Source: [Mycobacterium] manitobense (GTDB lineage: Bacteria; Actinomycetota; Actinomycetes; Mycobacteriales; Mycobacteriaceae). From it: a stretch of DNA of 64,000 nucleotides. The stretch is taken from assembly GCF_025821665.1 (NCBI RefSeq), contig NZ_JACKSJ010000117.1, positions 51,641 through 115,640 of the forward strand. The letters are read 5' to 3'. The notes under the pieces are model-generated. The model did not search any database. It was not told where the DNA came from and saw nothing but the letters and a program-made list of their open reading frames with translations. Made by a program: the position numbers and the translations under genes. Shown in pieces: positions 1-7,261 of the stretch (the stretch's first letter is position 1; each line of letters opens with the position of its first letter).

Positions 1-115
1 TGACCGCCGTCTCCTCGTCGGACAGCGGCGCCGACAGGTCGACACCCGTGATCAAGGCACCTGTCCAGCCGGACAGCGGAGTCACCTGCAGGGCGGTCTT
101 GGTGGCAGTGGTCAT
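1..115 (-). CDS. TauD/TfdA-family dioxygenase, N-terminal fragment
   Basis: Only the first 38 codons are in the window; the gene continues past the left edge. The N-terminus (MTTATKTALQVTPLSGWTGA, then ITGVDLSAPLSDEE) matches the typical opening of TauD/TfdA Fe(II)/2-oxoglutarate dioxygenases, where a 'G(A)xIxGvDL' strand precedes the core. ATG at 115 has a good ribosome site (GAGGGGAC) about 6 bases upstream. Family members hydroxylate sulfonates, sulfate esters or other small substrates; the HxD...H iron ligands lie outside the window, so activity cannot be judged. Confidence 0.72.
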   Translation of the reverse strand, partial: MTTATKTALQVTPLSGWTGALITGVDLSAPLSDEETAV

Positions 116-283
116 CGTCTTGTCCCCTCGAAGTCATACCGTCGTCAGCGATTCGAACGCTAACGGCATGACTCCGGGGCGCTACCGGTTTAGATCGCCC
201 TGAATTTGTCGTTGATCCTGCGGCCACGGCGACGAGCACTCGCACATTCGCGCCGCGGGCGCAGAGTCAACGCATTCGGGGGC
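116..283. other. Intergenic region between dioxygenase and crotonase genes
   Basis: This 168-base stretch holds the upstream region of the minus-strand dioxygenase and the 3' end of the minus-strand crotonase operon. Apart from a short AGCG-N7-CGCT inverted repeat near 148-162, I see no clear operator, RNA gene or U-tailed terminator. Confidence 0.4.
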
Positions 284-1051
284 CTATTTGCTCTTGGCGA
301 TCAGACCGTCGACGATCCGGTTGAAGTCATCGGTTCCGAACGAGACGTATTCGGACAGGTTGGCGTAGTCCAGCGACGCCATCACCGACTTCTCGAGTTG
401 GATGTTCATCAGCCGCTTGGTGGCTTCCAGCGCCTGCTGCGGCAACTCCATGATCTTCTTCGCGCACGCGATCGCCTCGGTGAGCGGATCGGCCACCACG
501 TGGTTGGCCATCCCGAGTTCGAGGGCGCGGGCGGCCTTGATCCGCACACCGGTGAACGCGAACTCCTTGGCCTGCAACAGGCTGATCTGCGACGGCCACA
601 CCAGTGGCCCGCCGTCGGCCGCGACCAGTCCGATCGACACGTGCGGATCGGCGAAGAACGCCGTCTCGGCCATGTAGACGATGTCGGACAGCGCGGCCAG
701 GCTGCAGCCGAGCCCGACGGCCGGACCGTTGACCGCGGCGACCACCGGGATGCGGCATCGCACCATTCCGATGACGAGGTCGCGGCCGTGCTTGATCGTC
801 TTCTGCCGCAGCGCCTCGTTGCTGCGCAGTTCGTCGAGGTAGTTGAAGTCGCCGCCGGCCGAGAACGCCCGTCCCGCACCGGTGATCACCGCCGCCCTCG
901 CGTCGGCGTCCTCGTTCAGCGCCTCCCAGATCCGGGCCAGCCCCACGTGCAGCGGGTCGTTGACCGCGTTGAGCTCGTCGGGGCGGTTCAGCATGATGAT
1001 TCGCAGACCGCCATCGGCACGGACGTCGATCTCGTCGGGCATGTCGTACAT
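284..1051 (-). CDS. Enoyl-CoA hydratase/isomerase family protein lacking both catalytic Glu
   Basis: A 255-aa crotonase-fold protein of normal length. The oxyanion-hole segments are visible (AFSAGGDF at 62-69 and NGPAVGLGCSLAALSD at 108-123), so it should bind acyl-CoA. The two acid/base glutamates of classical hydratases (GGCE and QPE motifs of rat crotonase, E144/E164) are replaced by Ser117 and His137, so simple enoyl hydration is doubtful; isomerase, hydrolase or another crotonase chemistry is possible. It is the last gene of the minus-strand run synthetase - dehydrogenase pair - crotonase, 15 bases after the acyl-CoA dehydrogenase stop. ATG at 1051 has GAGAGGAA upstream. Confidence 0.88.
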   Translation of the reverse strand: MYDMPDEIDVRADGGLRIIMLNRPDELNAVNDPLHVGLARIWEALNEDADARAAVITGAGRAFSAGGDFNYLDELRSNEALRQKTIKHGRDLVIGMVRCRIPVVAAVNGPAVGLGCSLAALSDIVYMAETAFFADPHVSIGLVAADGGPLVWPSQISLLQAKEFAFTGVRIKAARALELGMANHVVADPLTEAIACAKKIMELPQQALEATKRLMNIQLEKSVMASLDYANLSEYVSFGTDDFNRIVDGLIAKSK

Positions 1052-1066
1052 GTCAGTTCCTCTCGC

Positions 1067-2149
1067 TCACAATCCCAGGATGCGTTGCGCGATGATGTTC
1101 TTCTGGATCTGCGACGTGCCGCCCATGACGCTCTGCGCGCGGCTGTACATGTAGGCGCCGAAGAGATCCTCGTCGCCGGTACCCACCGTCGCGAGCGCGG
1201 CATGCCCGACCGACTGCTCGACCCACGTCATGAGCAACTTGTCCAGCGACCCGTCCGGTCCGTGCTTGATCCCGTCGAGCTGTTCGGAAAGTCGCCTACG
1301 GACGTGCAGCCGCAGCATCTCGGTCTGCACCCATGCCCAGGACAGCTCGTCGGGCGCCGGCCCGTCGACCCGGGAGGCCAACTGGCGCACCGTCTTCCCG
1401 TATCGCGCCGAGAAGCCCAGCGTCGACGGTTCGCGCTCGTGGCTGACCACCGTCATCGCAAGCTTCCAGCCTTCGCCCGGTGCGCCCACCATGTTGTCGG
1501 CGGGCACCCGCGCCCCGTCGAATTCGACCTGGCCGAACTCCCTGGTGACGCCGCTGATCATCTTGAGCGGGCGCTGCTCGATACCGTCCTGGTGCATCGA
1601 CACGATGAACGCCGAGATGCCCTTGTGCTTCGGAACATCCTTCTCTGTGCGCGCGAGCACCAGGCACCAGTCGGCGACGTCGGAGTAGCTCGTCCAGATC
1701 TTGTGGCCGTGGATGACGTACTCGTCACCGTCGCGGACCGCCGTCGTGGTCAACGATGCGAGGTCCGACCCGGCGCCGGGCTCCGAGAAGCCCTGGCACC
1801 ACCGCTCCGTGCCATTGATCATGCCGGGCAGGAAACGTTGCCGCAGTTCCTCGCTGCCGTGGTGACTCAGGCCGACGACGAGGTAACCCAGACTCGGCCG
1901 TGCCGGCGCGCCGGCCTTCGCGATCTCCTCGTCGACGATGACGTCGTAGACCGGTGGCAGGTCCTGGCCGCCGTACGCCTTCGGCCACGACGTGCCGAAG
2001 AATCCGGCCTGGAAGAGCGCCTGATGCCATTCGCCGGCCTTGGCCCAGTACTCGTCGCCCGAGGTCGGGAATTTGCCCTTCTGCTCGGTCAGCCACCCGC
2101 GCAACCGATCCCGGAACGCGGCCTCGTCGGGTCCGTCACGAAAGTCCAA
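1067..2149 (-). CDS. Acyl-CoA dehydrogenase, larger subunit of a heteromeric pair
   Basis: A 360-aa FAD-dependent acyl-CoA dehydrogenase. It shows the mid-domain flavin/substrate signature (FSEPGAGSDLASL, then IWTSYSDVADW) and a C-terminal FAD-contact segment ending MGGTSQIQKNIIAQRILGL. The position where many homomeric enzymes carry the catalytic Glu before this segment is Gly. It overlaps the next upstream dehydrogenase gene by 14 bases, the arrangement of mycobacterial alpha2beta2 FadE pairs (for example FadE28-FadE29, FadE26-FadE27) that oxidise sterol side chains and other bulky acyl-CoAs. Bulky or branched substrates are therefore likely; the exact substrate is unknown. Confidence 0.9.
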   Translation of the reverse strand: MDFRDGPDEAAFRDRLRGWLTEQKGKFPTSGDEYWAKAGEWHQALFQAGFFGTSWPKAYGGQDLPPVYDVIVDEEIAKAGAPARPSLGYLVVGLSHHGSEELRQRFLPGMINGTERWCQGFSEPGAGSDLASLTTTAVRDGDEYVIHGHKIWTSYSDVADWCLVLARTEKDVPKHKGISAFIVSMHQDGIEQRPLKMISGVTREFGQVEFDGARVPADNMVGAPGEGWKLAMTVVSHEREPSTLGFSARYGKTVRQLASRVDGPAPDELSWAWVQTEMLRLHVRRRLSEQLDGIKHGPDGSLDKLLMTWVEQSVGHAALATVGTGDEDLFGAYMYSRAQSVMGGTSQIQKNIIAQRILGL

Positions 2150-2951
2150 TGGTCAGCTCCTCCAACTTGACGGGCCAGGCCTCCGTGGCGGCCAGCACGC
2201 GACGCAGGTAGACGTGGGCCAGGCACTCCCAGGTGTTGCCGATGCCGCCGTGCACCTGGATCGACGTCTCGCACACGGTCAGTGCCGAACGCGCACAGTA
2301 GATCTTCGCCACCCGGCCGGCCTCGACCGCCTCGGTGACCGGCAGTTCGTCGACGGCCCAGGCCGCGTGCCGCGACACGCTGATCGCCCCCTCGATCAGC
2401 GCCAGGCTCTCCGCCAGCAGGTGCGCGACCGCCTGATACGACCCGATCGTCGATCCGTACTGTTCGCGGACCTTGGCGTACTCGCATGCCAGCGAATGGG
2501 CGCCGCGGGCCGCGCCGACGATGTCCGCCGTGGTCGCCGCGAGCGCGAGCGCATACCAGCGCTCCCGGTCCTCGCCCGACAGCTCGGCCAGCTCGGTGGG
2601 TGACTCGTCAACGCCGGCAAGGCTTCCGGTGAGGTCGACCGACGCGGGCGCGGTGTCGGGCGACGCCAATTCCCTGCCGAGCCTGCGCTGCAGGTCGTCG
2701 GCGAGCACCGGACCGAGGAACGGAACGTCGACCAGGCCGCGGCCGAACTCCTCGGCGACGATCGCCACCTCCACCCCGGACGCCTCGTCCGAGCGCAGCG
2801 ACCGCCACCCGGTCGACGCGACGGTCTTCTCCAGCCGGGCGGCGCGGCCGTCGTCGTCGAGGTCGGCCACCGACCCCGGACCGAGGTCGTCGGCGAGCTT
2901 GGCCGCAGCGTCCCGGAGCTGCTGTTGTTCACTGGTCAGTCGGACGTCCAT
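2136..2951 (-). CDS. Acyl-CoA dehydrogenase, small partner subunit
   Basis: A 271-aa shortened acyl-CoA dehydrogenase. The N-terminal helical domain is present but the middle beta domain is strongly reduced; the C-terminal helices carry REQYGSTIGSYQAV (about 170-183) and QVHGGIGNTWE, the FAD-contact motifs often kept in the small subunit of mycobacterial heteromeric FadE enzymes. Such subunits are inactive alone and assemble with the larger partner, here the gene starting at 2149 that overlaps its end by 14 bases. Its own start overlaps the upstream synthetase end by 23 bases, so the operon is translationally coupled. Confidence 0.87.
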   Translation of the reverse strand: MDVRLTSEQQQLRDAAAKLADDLGPGSVADLDDDGRAARLEKTVASTGWRSLRSDEASGVEVAIVAEEFGRGLVDVPFLGPVLADDLQRRLGRELASPDTAPASVDLTGSLAGVDESPTELAELSGEDRERWYALALAATTADIVGAARGAHSLACEYAKVREQYGSTIGSYQAVAHLLAESLALIEGAISVSRHAAWAVDELPVTEAVEAGRVAKIYCARSALTVCETSIQVHGGIGNTWECLAHVYLRRVLAATEAWPVKLEELTIGLS

Positions 2952-4332
2952 GAGCCTCCTTGAGCACGCGGCGCAACACCTTTCCGGACGGTAGGCGGGG
3001 AATCTCGGGCACGAACACCACCCGGCGGGGCTGCTTGTAGCGAGCGAGCCGGTCGCCCACCAGTCCGACGAGTTCCTCGGACGACACCGGCACGCTGGTG
3101 GTCACGGCCGCGATGACGGCCTCGCCGTCGGCCGCGTCGGGCACCCCGAACACCGCGCAGTCCTCGACCGCCGGGTGGCCGTGCAGCACCGCCTCCACCT
3201 CGGCGGGCGCGACCTGGAAGCCGCGCACCTTGATCATCTCCTTGAGCCGGTCGGTGATCCGCAGCCAGCCGTCGGCGTCGAGCGCGCCGACATCGCCTGT
3301 GCGGTACCAGCCGTCGCTGAAGACTTCGGCCGTCGCCTCGGCGGGCAGGTAGCCGGCCATCACGGCATCGGACCTGACCTGGATCTCGCCGGTCTGCCCG
3401 GGCGGCAGCACCGCCGCCGTCTCGGGGTCGACGATGCGCACACTCACCCCGGGGACGGGCCGGCCGACGGTGTCCAGCCGTGCGCCGTCGACGGGGTTGG
3501 CCGCGATCACCGGGACCTCGCTCGTGCCGTAGGCGGCGACCCACCGCACGCCGACGCGCCGGGTGACGCTGTCGGCGACGCTCTGGGTGACCGGGGTGGC
3601 GCACCACATGATGTAGCGCAGCGAGGACAGGTCGTGGCTCTCGAGCTGCGGATGCCCGGCGATGGCCAGCGCGATCGGGGCCACCGACATCTCGATGGTG
3701 ATCCGGTCGGCCGCGATGTGACGCAGCATCGCGTCGACGTCGAAGCGGCGATGCAGCCGGATCCACGCCCCGGTGTCCAGTGCCATCGCGATGTTGAGCA
3801 GGCCGAGGATGTGCGACGGGGGCGTCATGATCTGCATCCGGTCCGTCGCCGACAGTTCCAGCGCGTCGCGCCACTGCCGCACGGCGGCGGCGAACGCGCG
3901 GTGGGTGTGACGGACCGCCTTGGGCATGCCGGTGGTGCCCGAACTGAACACCAGTAGCGCGTCGGAACCGGGCGGCGGCGCGAGGAACGTCCGCATGCCG
4001 GGCGCGATCGGTTCGTCGAGATGCAGCATCGGCACGAGTTCGGCCAGCAGAGCCTGGTCGCCGACGGCGTGCGACGCTCCAGTCAGTGTGAGGGCGTTCT
4101 GCACCTCGAGGCGCTTCCATGCCGGGCTGATCAGGACGACGGCCGCGCCCAGCCGCCAGATCGCCCGCAGGGCGACGACGAACTCGGGGCGGTTGGACGA
4201 CATCAGTGCAACCCGGTCACCGGCGCGCACACCGCGGTGCTCCAGGGTGGTGGCCATCCCGTTGGCCATCGCGTCGAGTTGTGCCAGGGTGAACTCGCGA
4301 TCCTCGAAGGCGAGAGCGACCGGGTCAGTCAC
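2929..4332 (-). CDS. Acyl-CoA synthetase (AMP-forming)
   Basis: A 467-aa ANL-superfamily ligase that should activate a carboxylic acid to acyl-AMP and then to acyl-CoA. Motifs in order: P-loop FSSGTTGMPKAVRHTH, YGTSE adenine motif, GWYRTGD hinge region and the C-terminal lysine motif LPSGKVLRR. I place the start at GTG 4332, preceded by GAGGAGG with 7-base spacing; longer open frame upstream lacks family similarity. It is the first gene of the minus-strand operon and faces the ferredoxin gene across a shared promoter region, so it probably supplies the CoA ester for the dehydrogenase pair downstream. Confidence 0.9.
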   Translation of the reverse strand: MTDPVALAFEDREFTLAQLDAMANGMATTLEHRGVRAGDRVALMSSNRPEFVVALRAIWRLGAAVVLISPAWKRLEVQNALTLTGASHAVGDQALLAELVPMLHLDEPIAPGMRTFLAPPPGSDALLVFSSGTTGMPKAVRHTHRAFAAAVRQWRDALELSATDRMQIMTPPSHILGLLNIAMALDTGAWIRLHRRFDVDAMLRHIAADRITIEMSVAPIALAIAGHPQLESHDLSSLRYIMWCATPVTQSVADSVTRRVGVRWVAAYGTSEVPVIAANPVDGARLDTVGRPVPGVSVRIVDPETAAVLPPGQTGEIQVRSDAVMAGYLPAEATAEVFSDGWYRTGDVGALDADGWLRITDRLKEMIKVRGFQVAPAEVEAVLHGHPAVEDCAVFGVPDAADGEAVIAAVTTSVPVSSEELVGLVGDRLARYKQPRRVVFVPEIPRLPSGKVLRRVLKEAHGRPTDQ

Positions 4333-4473
4333 GTGTCGGCCTCCTCGCACACCGCCGCTTACGCCCTCCTCGTGCCGCACCGAGCCGGTGCCGAACTCGT
4401 CTTGAGAAGAGCCTATCATTAGAAGAGAATAGAGTTCTCTTATAACCAGAATGACGATGCCCAGAGGAGTCTG
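4333..4473. promoter_or_regulatory. Divergent promoter region with AAGAGAA-N5-TTCTCTT palindrome
   Basis: The region separates the minus-strand synthetase and the plus-strand ferredoxin. A perfect 7-bp inverted repeat lies at 4423-4429 and 4435-4441. It sits inside a plausible plus-strand promoter TTAGAA (4419-4424), 16-base spacer, TATAAC (4441-4446). The core GAGAAT half-site recurs in the promoter region at 8866 and 9012, suggesting a common repressor of TetR or similar type. The regulator gene is not in the window. Confidence 0.5.
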
Positions 4474-4788
4474 ATGACGGCCGAACCGATGACCGACGCT
4501 TCCGCCGGACCGGGTGAGATCACTTTCATCTTCGATCGCGCGAAAGTGTCGGTGGTCGGCCGCCCCGGCGAGACGCTGCTGGAGAGCGCCCGCCGCGGCG
4601 GGATGACGCCACCGTTCTCCTGCGAGGCGGGCAACTGCGGCACCTGCATGGCCAAGCTGACCGAGGGCACCGCCACCATGCGGGTCAACGACGCCCTCGA
4701 CGACGACGAGGTCGAGGACGGCTACGTGCTCACCTGCCAGGCGGTGCCGGACACCGCGGTCGTCATAGTCGACTACGACGACGTCTGA
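4474..4788 (+). CDS. Plant-type [2Fe-2S] ferredoxin
   Basis: A 104-aa electron carrier. The cluster ligands are Cys50, Cys55, Cys58 (CEAGNCGTC) and Cys88 (LTCQ), the standard plant/chloroplast-type spacing. It resembles the ferredoxin domain found at the C-terminus of Rieske oxygenase reductases but stands alone. ATG 4474 follows AGAGGAG. Its partner could be an oxygenase outside the window, the heteromeric dehydrogenase, or another local redox enzyme; context does not decide. Its end overlaps the convergent CoA-transferase gene by 16 bases. Confidence 0.92.
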   Translation: MTAEPMTDASAGPGEITFIFDRAKVSVVGRPGETLLESARRGGMTPPFSCEAGNCGTCMAKLTEGTATMRVNDALDDDEVEDGYVLTCQAVPDTAVVIVDYDDV

Positions 4789-5822
4789 GCCTGCACCGGC
4801 AGGGGCGGCGGCGGCCGGTACTCGGGGCTGAACCCCGACACCCGCACCGGACTGCCGACGAGCCGGTACGGCCCCGCGTCCACCAGCGCCTCCGGCGTCG
4901 CGTCGAGCGCCTGCGGCAGGCTGCGCACCGCCGCGGCGGGGATGCCCAGCGGGCGCAACCGCGCCTCCCACCCGGCCGCGGTGTCGGTGCGCAGCGCCGC
5001 CGTGACGACCGCCAGCACCTCCTCGCGGCGGGCCGCACGCTCGGCCATCATCGGGAAGCCGTCGATGCCGGCCTCCGTGGCGAACAGCCGCCAGAACCCG
5101 TCATGGGTGATGAACAGCGCAAGATACCCCGCCGCGGTGGGAAACAGCTGCGCGGGAACGTAATACGAGTGCGCGCCGTTCGGGAAGCGGCGTGGCTCGA
5201 CACCGTCGTTGAGGTAGGCCGCCGCGCGGTAGTTGAGCTGGGAGAGCATCACGTCGCGCAGCGAGACGTCCACCTGACCACCGCGACCAGACACGATCAT
5301 CGCGAGCAGGCCAAGAGCAGCGGTCAGGCCGGTCGAGTTGTCCGCCGAGGAATACCCGGGCAGCGTCGGCGGTCCGTCCGGATCGCCGGTCATCGCCGCG
5401 ACCCCGGTGGCGGCCTGGATCACGTAGTCGAACGCCGGGTCGTCGCCGCCGTCGAGGCCGAAACCCGTCATCGCGACGCACACGATCTTCTCGTTGTAGC
5501 GGCGCAGATCCTCATAGGTCAGGCCGAGCTTGCGGATCACCGAGGGCTTCATGTTGACCAGCAGCGCATGGGATTCCGCGACCAGCTCGCCCAGCCGGCG
5601 CTGCCCGTCGGGCGACTGCAAATCCAGGCAGATGTTCGACTTGTTGCGGTTCAGGCTGGCGAAGTAGCTGTCGCTGACCTGCCTGGAGATCTCACCGCCG
5701 GGCGGCTCGATCTTGATGACCTCGGCGCCCAGGTCGGCCAGCATCATCGTGGCGTAGGGGCCGGCCAGCATGACGCCGACCTCCAGGACGCGGATGCCTG
5801 CGAGCGGTCCCGGACCGCTCAT
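4773..5822 (-). CDS. CaiB/BaiF (family III) CoA transferase
   Basis: A 349-aa protein with the family III opening PLAGIRVLEVGVMLAGPYAT and KIEPPGGE, and the probable catalytic aspartate Asp161 in SSADNSTG, the position of Asp169 in formyl-CoA transferase. These enzymes move CoA between acids, or (racemase branch, such as alpha-methylacyl-CoA racemase) epimerise 2-methylacyl-CoA. Either would fit a pathway containing a B12 mutase and branched-chain dehydrogenases. It is downstream of the LLM oxidoreductase with a 4-base ATGA overlap. Confidence 0.87.
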   Translation of the reverse strand: MSGPGPLAGIRVLEVGVMLAGPYATMMLADLGAEVIKIEPPGGEISRQVSDSYFASLNRNKSNICLDLQSPDGQRRLGELVAESHALLVNMKPSVIRKLGLTYEDLRRYNEKIVCVAMTGFGLDGGDDPAFDYVIQAATGVAAMTGDPDGPPTLPGYSSADNSTGLTAALGLLAMIVSGRGGQVDVSLRDVMLSQLNYRAAAYLNDGVEPRRFPNGAHSYYVPAQLFPTAAGYLALFITHDGFWRLFATEAGIDGFPMMAERAARREEVLAVVTAALRTDTAAGWEARLRPLGIPAAAVRSLPQALDATPEALVDAGPYRLVGSPVRVSGFSPEYRPPPPLPVQAQTSS

Positions 5823-6775
5823 CGCACCGCCTTGGCGAGCTCGGCGATCACCTCACGCGTGCGGTGCTTCGAGGCGATCAGCTCGTCGCGGTTGTCGCCG
5901 ATCGGCAGCAGCCGCACCGACAGGTCGGTGACCCCGGCGTCGGCGAACATTTGGAATCGACGCTGAATCTGTTCCATATCACCCGCCGCGCAGAGATCGC
6001 CGACGTTGCGGGCGTCGCCGCGGTCGAGCAGCTTCTGGTAGTTCGGCGACGTCTCTGCCTCGGAGAGAATGCGATTCGCCCGCTCCTTGGCGGCGTCGAT
6101 CTCGGAGTTCGCGCACAGGCACACCGGGATGCCCGCGACGATGCGCGGCGCCGGCTTGCCCGCATCCGCGGCAGCCTTGGTGATCTTCGGCGCGATGTGG
6201 TCGCCGATGGCCTTCTCGTCGGCCATCCACAACACGGTGCCGTCGGCGTGCTCACCCGCGAGCTGCAGCATCACCGGCCCGAGCGCGGCGACGAGCACCG
6301 GCAGCGGTGTCTCCGCGCCCAGCGCCGTCGGGTTGTGCACGGTGAAGTTGCCGTTCTCCACGTCCACCGGACCGGGACCGGACACCGCGGCGCTCAGCAC
6401 CTCCAGGTAGTCGCGGGTGTAGCCGGCCGGCTTCTCGTAAGGCAGCCCCAGCATGTCGCGGATGATCCAGTGATGCGACGGGCCGACGCCCAGCGCCAGC
6501 CGTCCCCCGGCCATGGCGTGCACCGAAAGCGCCTGACGTGCAAGGGCGATGGGGTGCTGCGCCTGCAGCGGCACCACCGCGGTGCCCAGTTCGATACGCG
6601 AGGTGTGCGCGGCCATCAGCGCGACCATCGCCAGGCAGTCGAAGTCGTCGGGGACCTGCGGCATCCACGCGGTGTCCAGGCCCGCGGACTCCGCCCACTC
6701 GATGTCGGACACCAGCTTCTTGACCTTGCGGGCCATGTCGCCGCGCTCGGCCCCGATCATCACACCGAGTCTCAT
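5819..6775 (-). CDS. LLM-class (F420-type) oxidoreductase
   Basis: A 318-aa luciferase-like monooxygenase-fold TIM barrel. It begins MRLGVMIGAERGDM and contains WAESAGLDTAWMPQ, RIELGTAVVPLQAQHPIALA and LGVGPSHHWIIRDMLGLPYE, typical of mycobacterial 'LLM class F420-dependent oxidoreductase' proteins. Cofactor F420 rather than FMN is inferred from the genus and subfamily appearance, not shown. It starts the two-gene unit with the CaiB-type transferase. A TGAATCC/GGATTCA inverted repeat lies 26 bases upstream of the start. Confidence 0.83.
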   Translation of the reverse strand: MRLGVMIGAERGDMARKVKKLVSDIEWAESAGLDTAWMPQVPDDFDCLAMVALMAAHTSRIELGTAVVPLQAQHPIALARQALSVHAMAGGRLALGVGPSHHWIIRDMLGLPYEKPAGYTRDYLEVLSAAVSGPGPVDVENGNFTVHNPTALGAETPLPVLVAALGPVMLQLAGEHADGTVLWMADEKAIGDHIAPKITKAAADAGKPAPRIVAGIPVCLCANSEIDAAKERANRILSEAETSPNYQKLLDRGDARNVGDLCAAGDMEQIQRRFQMFADAGVTDLSVRLLPIGDNRDELIASKHRTREVIAELAKAVR

Positions 6776-6800
6776 GTCACCGCACTTCCTTCGCCGAGTG

Positions 6801-6820
6801 TGAATCCTCGGCGGGATTCA
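6801..6820. promoter_or_regulatory. Inverted repeat upstream of LLM oxidoreductase
   Basis: TGAATCC (6801-6807), a 6-base spacer and GGATTCA (6814-6820) form a perfect 7-bp inverted repeat in the 75-base gap between the B12-binding subunit gene and the LLM oxidoreductase. It could be an operator or a small hairpin; no U tract follows on the minus strand, so termination is less likely. Confidence 0.35.
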
Positions 6821-6850
6821 GGGCCGAAAACCGCCGACGTTTCACATTCG

Positions 6851-7261
6851 TCACTGGGTCGCCTTGTCGGTCAGCGCACGCACGTCACGCACCAGGTCCT
6901 CCAGCGAGGTGCCGGTCGGGAAGACCGCGGCCGCACCCGCTTCCAGCAGCTTTGGCACGTCGCTCTGCGGGATCGTGCCGCCGACCACGACGGCGATGTC
7001 CCCCGCGTCGGCGGCCCGCAGCGCATCGACGGTGCGCGCGGTGAGCGCCACGTGCGCCCCGGACAGGATCGACAGGCCGACCAGCGAGACGTCCTCCTGC
7101 AGCGCGATCGACACGATGTCCTCGATGCGCTGGCGGATGCCGGTGTAGATGACCTCGAACCCGGCGTCGCGCAGGGTGCGCGCGACGATCTTGGCGCCAC
7201 GGTCGTGTCCGTCGAGGCCCGGTTTGGCGACGAGCACGCGCGCGGGAGCTGACGCGGTCAT
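6851..7261 (-). CDS. Acyl-CoA mutase small, B12-binding subunit
   Basis: A 136-aa free-standing cobalamin-binding domain. The base-off motif DxHxxG is seen in GLDGHDRGAK, with GLSILSGAH and VVVGGTIP completing the Rossmann-like B12 fold; the motif histidine would replace the dimethylbenzimidazole ligand of adenosylcobalamin. Its start codon directly abuts the stop of the catalytic subunit (TAGATG), so the two are coupled and should form one enzyme. Split large/small subunits are typical of isobutyryl-CoA-type and archaeal methylmalonyl-CoA mutases rather than of mycobacterial MutAB. Confidence 0.92.
   Translation of the reverse strand: MTASAPARVLVAKPGLDGHDRGAKIVARTLRDAGFEVIYTGIRQRIEDIVSIALQEDVSLVGLSILSGAHVALTARTVDALRAADAGDIAVVVGGTIPQSDVPKLLEAGAAAVFPTGTSLEDLVRDVRALTDKATQ

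Noticed and set aside
206..2170. Long open frame on the plus strand opposite crotonase and dehydrogenase genes
   Set aside because: Its peptide is Arg/Gly/His/Val-rich with no family motif, the usual by-product of the GC-rich third codon positions of the two real minus-strand genes.
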